Of a stretch of DNA of 45,012 nucleotides, positions 42,073 to 45,012 are shown in pieces (within the stretch, counting starts at the first letter, position 1; every line of letters begins with the position of its first letter). Source of the stretch: SZUA-36 sp964650905 (GTDB lineage Bacteria > Pseudomonadota > Gammaproteobacteria > Xanthomonadales > SZUA-36); contig CAZYVH010000016.1 in the NCBI GenBank assembly GCA_964650905.1, forward strand, positions 1-45,012, written 5' to 3'. Position numbers and translations under genes: made by a program. Under the pieces are notes generated by a model. The model was not told where the DNA came from. It did not search any database and saw only the letters and a list, made by a program, of their open reading frames with translations.

Positions 42073-42445
42073 GAAAAACATACGGGTTTTACTGGCGAAG
42101 TCGGATCAGGATGCTCATGACAGGGGGATTCGATTTATTGCCGAAGCACTCCGGGATGCCGGTATGGAAGTAATATTCATTCGTTACAAGATTTGTGAGG
42201 AAGTGGCAGAAATCGCCTTGCAGGAAGATGTGGATGCTCTGGGAATGGGTTGTTACAGTTCAGGATATGAATACGATCTTCCCCTGGTGTTAGATGCATT
42301 GAAGAAAAAAGGGAAAAAGGTGAAATTCATGGTCGGGGGGATCATCTCCGCAGATGAAGCGCCTGAACTCAAAGCCAAAGGTGTGGATGCTATTTTCGGC
42401 CCCGGCACGCCGACCGAAGAGATTCTTCGATTCCTGGGGCAATAA
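42059..42445 (+). CDS. cobalamin-binding small subunit of the B12 mutase
   Basis: A 128-residue B12-binding domain. It has the DxHxxG motif as DAHDRG (18-23), with His20 as the lower cobalt ligand, then GCYSSGYEYD in place of the usual SxL region, VGGII and FGPGTPTEEIL. It equals the C-terminal domain of methylmalonyl-CoA mutase as a separate chain, like isobutyryl-CoA and 2-hydroxyisobutyryl-CoA mutases. The gene overlaps the large-subunit gene by 14 bp, so the two are translationally coupled. An ATG at 42050 is also in frame. Half of the SxL loop differs from the family, matching the divergence of the large subunit. Confidence 0.92.
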   Translation: MNSTKKNIRVLLAKSDQDAHDRGIRFIAEALRDAGMEVIFIRYKICEEVAEIALQEDVDALGMGCYSSGYEYDLPLVLDALKKKGKKVKFMVGGIISADEAPELKAKGVDAIFGPGTPTEEILRFLGQ

Positions 42446-42561
42446 GCAGCAATCCCACAGTGAAATCAACCGAAATGCCTGTTTTTACTAGAACGATCTT
42501 TGAAGATAGACTTTGTACTCGAACAAACGTTCGATCTGTCATCGTATAGGAGAATGCTGAT

Positions 42562-44865
42562 ATGAACTTTAAACGCAATAATAAAATTTTGTGTGAATTG
42601 AAAAGGATTTGTCGAGTTTTCCAGGGGAAAATGTCACTTGCAGTGACATGGGTTTGTACTTTTATTATTGGTGCAACCGGGATTGCAGCAACACAAGTTT
42701 ATGCGCAGGACGGCGCCACAATCGAAGAAATTATTGTAACGGCTCGTAAGCGTGAAGAACGTTTGCAGGATGTGCCCATTTCCATTGCCGCCTTTAGTGC
42801 CAAAGATCTGGAAGCAAGATCCATAACCAGTCTCAAGGAACTCGGCCAGGCTACCCCCAACTTCAGTTTCTACAATCATGCGCAGTATGGCAATGGTGGG
42901 GCCATTGTCTACATGCGAGGCATTGGCCAGGAAGACCCCGACCTCTATTGGGATATGGGTGTCGGAGTATATGTTGACGGTGCTTACAACGGCCGGATGC
43001 AGGGGGTTGACCTGGATCTTATGGATGTTGAACAAGTTGAGGTCCTGCGCGGTCCCCAGGGGACATTATTCGGCAGGAACACTATAGGCGGTGCGGTGAA
43101 TATAGTGACAGCCAGGCCGACCGATGATTTCCATGGGACAGCGGAGATCACCACGGGTCGCTTCAACCGGATCGACGGCAAAGCGAGTATCAATATTCCG
43201 CTGGTGCCCGGCAAGATGGCGATGACATTAGCAGGTGTATCACGCAACCGTGACGGCTATAGCAAGAGACTCGACTTCTATACTGGTGAAAAGACCGCTG
43301 AGTTAGGTGACAGGAATAGCCTCAGTGGGCGTGTCGTGCTCAACTGGACTCCCACAGAGGACACGAGCTTCCTTCTTTCTATTGACGGTACGCGGGCACG
43401 GGAAGCCGGATCGGCTCGCACGGTCTTGGCATACGATCCAACAGCGCCACTGGCTGGTCTACTTAATTTATTCGTTATTCCTGCTTACGGGGATGTGTTC
43501 CTGACCGATAGTGAATACACAAGTTACGCCGACGGAAGCAATTTCACCGATCTGGATGCTTCTGGTGTTACATTGACAGCGGACTGGGATTTCGGCAACT
43601 GGGCCGCCAAGTCCATCACCAGCTACCGCAAAACAGACATGATTACTGGCGTCGACCCGGATGGTTCGTTTTACAATGTCATTGATTACATTGCCGACAT
43701 TGAGCATGAACAATTCAGCCAGGAGTTGCAAATCAGCGGATTGTCTTTTGATAATCGGCTGAACTGGGTGCTTGGTCTTTACTACTTCAACGAAGACGGC
43801 TCCAACCATAACCCGGTTGACATATATAGTGACCTCCTGGCATTCTCTCCCCCCCTCCCGCCCATTGATCCCAGTAGCACGGCGGATAGCTGGGTCAAGG
43901 CCGAAAGTTACGCCGTCTTCGGCCAGGGGAGCTATTCAATAAACGACAAGCTCAGCGTGACCGGCGGCTTGCGCTGGAGCTACGATCAAAAGGATGTCAC
44001 GGTTTTGCGTTATGCACATGTAACGGGCAATGGTGTAATTATCCCCAAGACCTCGAAAGATGAAAACTGGGATGCATTCACGGGCCGGGTCGGCCTTGAA
44101 TACGCCTGGACAGAAGAGATTATGGCTTATCTTTCAATCGCCCGTGGTTACAAGAGCGGCGGTATCAATGGTCGTCCGGTTACTGCACTTTCGTTCATAG
44201 CATTTGACCCCGAGTACACATGGACTTACGAAGTGGGATTCAAATCTGACTGGCTGGACAATCGCCTGCGCTTAAACGGCGCATTCTTCTTCACCGATTA
44301 TACGGACATGCAGTTCCAGGTGATTCAGGGAGATCCCGCCACGGGTGTACAGACCACTGTTGTGGACAACGCTGCGCAATCGGAAATACAGGGCTTCGAG
44401 CTGGACCTGGTGGCTATGCCGGTAGCTGGCCTCACTTTGAATGCGAGCGTTGGTTATATCGACGCCAAGTATACCGAACTGGATCCGACCTCGACCTTGC
44501 CGATTTCCCTGGATGACGAGTTCGTCAAAACCCCGAAGTGGTCGGTGACACTGTCAGGTGAATATACCGTACCGATTCAGGACTGGGGCGAACTCACTGC
44601 GCGACTCGATTATTCTTACAAGAGCAAGATTCATCATGATGCAGCCAACAGTCTGACTGCGCTGCAGGAAAGCTATGGTCTGCTGAACGGGAGACTCACC
44701 TTCGATAGTGCTGATGGTAAATGGGCGGTCTCGCTGTTTGGCACCAACCTCACCGATAAGCGCTATCTCATGGCGGCCGACGATTTCCTTAATGTTCTTG
44801 GTTTCGCAGAAGCCCAATACGCCCGTCCACGGGAATGGGGCGTAAGCTTAAAGTTTAACTTCTGA
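42562..44865 (+). CDS. TonB-dependent outer-membrane receptor
   Basis: A 767-residue TonB-dependent receptor. A long basic N-terminus precedes a hydrophobic segment and the cleavage region VYAQD (about 48). TonB box EEIIVTARKREE follows, then the plug with YMRGIGQEDPD and QVEVLRGPQGTLFGRNTIGGAVNIV, and a barrel ending WGVSLKFNF. ATAGGAGAATGC lies before the ATG, and a shorter start at Met24 (42631) would give a more normal signal peptide. Only 116 bp follow the mutase genes, and no shared operator was found, merely a half site ATCCCACAGTGAA near 42455. It probably imports the substrate of the island or a corrinoid or iron source; the sequence does not decide. Confidence 0.95.
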   Translation: MNFKRNNKILCELKRICRVFQGKMSLAVTWVCTFIIGATGIAATQVYAQDGATIEEIIVTARKREERLQDVPISIAAFSAKDLEARSITSLKELGQATPNFSFYNHAQYGNGGAIVYMRGIGQEDPDLYWDMGVGVYVDGAYNGRMQGVDLDLMDVEQVEVLRGPQGTLFGRNTIGGAVNIVTARPTDDFHGTAEITTGRFNRIDGKASINIPLVPGKMAMTLAGVSRNRDGYSKRLDFYTGEKTAELGDRNSLSGRVVLNWTPTEDTSFLLSIDGTRAREAGSARTVLAYDPTAPLAGLLNLFVIPAYGDVFLTDSEYTSYADGSNFTDLDASGVTLTADWDFGNWAAKSITSYRKTDMITGVDPDGSFYNVIDYIADIEHEQFSQELQISGLSFDNRLNWVLGLYYFNEDGSNHNPVDIYSDLLAFSPPLPPIDPSSTADSWVKAESYAVFGQGSYSINDKLSVTGGLRWSYDQKDVTVLRYAHVTGNGVIIPKTSKDENWDAFTGRVGLEYAWTEEIMAYLSIARGYKSGGINGRPVTALSFIAFDPEYTWTYEVGFKSDWLDNRLRLNGAFFFTDYTDMQFQVIQGDPATGVQTTVVDNAAQSEIQGFELDLVAMPVAGLTLNASVGYIDAKYTELDPTSTLPISLDDEFVKTPKWSVTLSGEYTVPIQDWGELTARLDYSYKSKIHHDAANSLTALQESYGLLNGRLTFDSADGKWAVSLFGTNLTDKRYLMAADDFLNVLGFAEAQYARPREWGVSLKFNF

Positions 44866-44876
44866 TCATTACGGGA

Positions 44877-44901
44877 GCCGGGTGCCATGTAGGTACCCGG
44901 C
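44877..44901 (+). terminator. stem-loop after the TonB receptor gene
   Basis: GCCGGGTGCC and GGTACCCGGC form a 10-bp stem with one G-T pair and a 5-base loop, 11 bp after the stop. No T-tract follows, so it is a weak or factor-assisted terminator candidate. Nothing else is visible from 44902 to the window end. Confidence 0.5.
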
Positions 44902-45012
44902 CCGTCACCAAACATCCGGTTTGTTCACCTGACTTCGACGGTTAAATCGTATAATCTATTAATTTTTACCCAGAGCAGCATGGCACGCAACCAAAACAAG
45001 CAACCGTTTAAA

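Noticed and set aside
42450..42475. Sixth copy of the island operator (ATCCCACAGTGAA) before the last TonB receptor
   Set aside because: Only the left half matches; there is no GGGA at the required distance.

Overview
The window looks like a scaffold from a Gram-negative proteobacterium, most like a gammaproteobacterium. The evidence is three full-length TonB-dependent receptors, an Azotobacter-type 7Fe ferredoxin, a class-III-like acetolactate synthase pair and an ImuB-like polymerase. A block of exactly 100 N at 18758-18857 marks an assembly join, so order and distance across it are nominal. No rRNA, tRNA, CRISPR array or complete insertion sequence was seen.

Left part (1-15.8 kb): ordinary chromosomal genes of fairly even composition. 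They suggest peptide and amino-acid scavenging: a class I/II aminotransferase, a TonB receptor, a MarR regulator divergent from a class V aminotransferase, then a sodium symporter, a threonine-dehydratase-like enzyme and a POT peptide transporter. Next come acetolactate synthase small and large subunits in a rare head-to-head arrangement, a luciferase-like oxidoreductase, an orphan ImuB and a DUF502 membrane protein. Local oddities are a nine-copy 24-bp tandem repeat inside a palindromic element at 5.8-6.0 kb and a long hairpin repeat on both sides of the DUF502 gene. A scrap of ABC ATPase lies at the boundary.

Right part (16.3-44.9 kb): a mosaic catabolic island with base composition that changes block by block. 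The minus-strand operon 25.2-19.7 kb encodes an acyl-CoA dehydrogenase, a saccharopine-dehydrogenase-like protein, a CoA ligase, an SCP-x type thiolase and a ferredoxin. A second minus-strand set (33.7-27.7 kb) encodes a SnoaL-like protein, the B12-mutase chaperone MeaB, a two-gene split PEP-synthase-like phosphotransferase resembling phenylphosphate synthase, and a HAD-DinB fusion. The plus-strand set 35.4-40.1 kb encodes an FAD reductase, a c-type cytochrome, a Tat-exported unknown protein that seems to start at ATA, a p-cresol-methylhydroxylase/vanillyl-alcohol-oxidase-type flavoprotein and an SDR. It is followed by a two-subunit coenzyme-B12 mutase (40.4-42.4 kb) and a TonB receptor. A glutamate-mutase E fragment with an intact MutL-like ATPase sits in the middle.

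Main result: five intergenic sites in the island share a 19-bp operator, WTCCCNNWTTTNWGGGATA, with TCCC and GGGA always 8 bp apart. In four of the five a -10-like hexamer begins exactly 23 bp after GGGA, putting the operator near -43. That is the position expected for a LuxR-type activator, and a LuxR-type regulator gene lies next to one site. The sites precede a TonB receptor, two SnoaL genes (one heading the MeaB/phosphotransferase genes), the acyl-CoA dehydrogenase operon and the FAD-reductase/flavocytochrome genes, tying the island into one regulon. One promoter is a degenerate duplicate of another and still carries stumps of the genes it once drove. The mutase has lost several residues that bind the acyl-CoA substrate in methylmalonyl-CoA mutase, so its substrate is probably new. 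I infer an uncharacterised pathway for uptake and CoA-dependent breakdown of a phenolic or polycyclic compound that includes a B12 carbon-skeleton rearrangement. The actual substrate cannot be read from the sequence.
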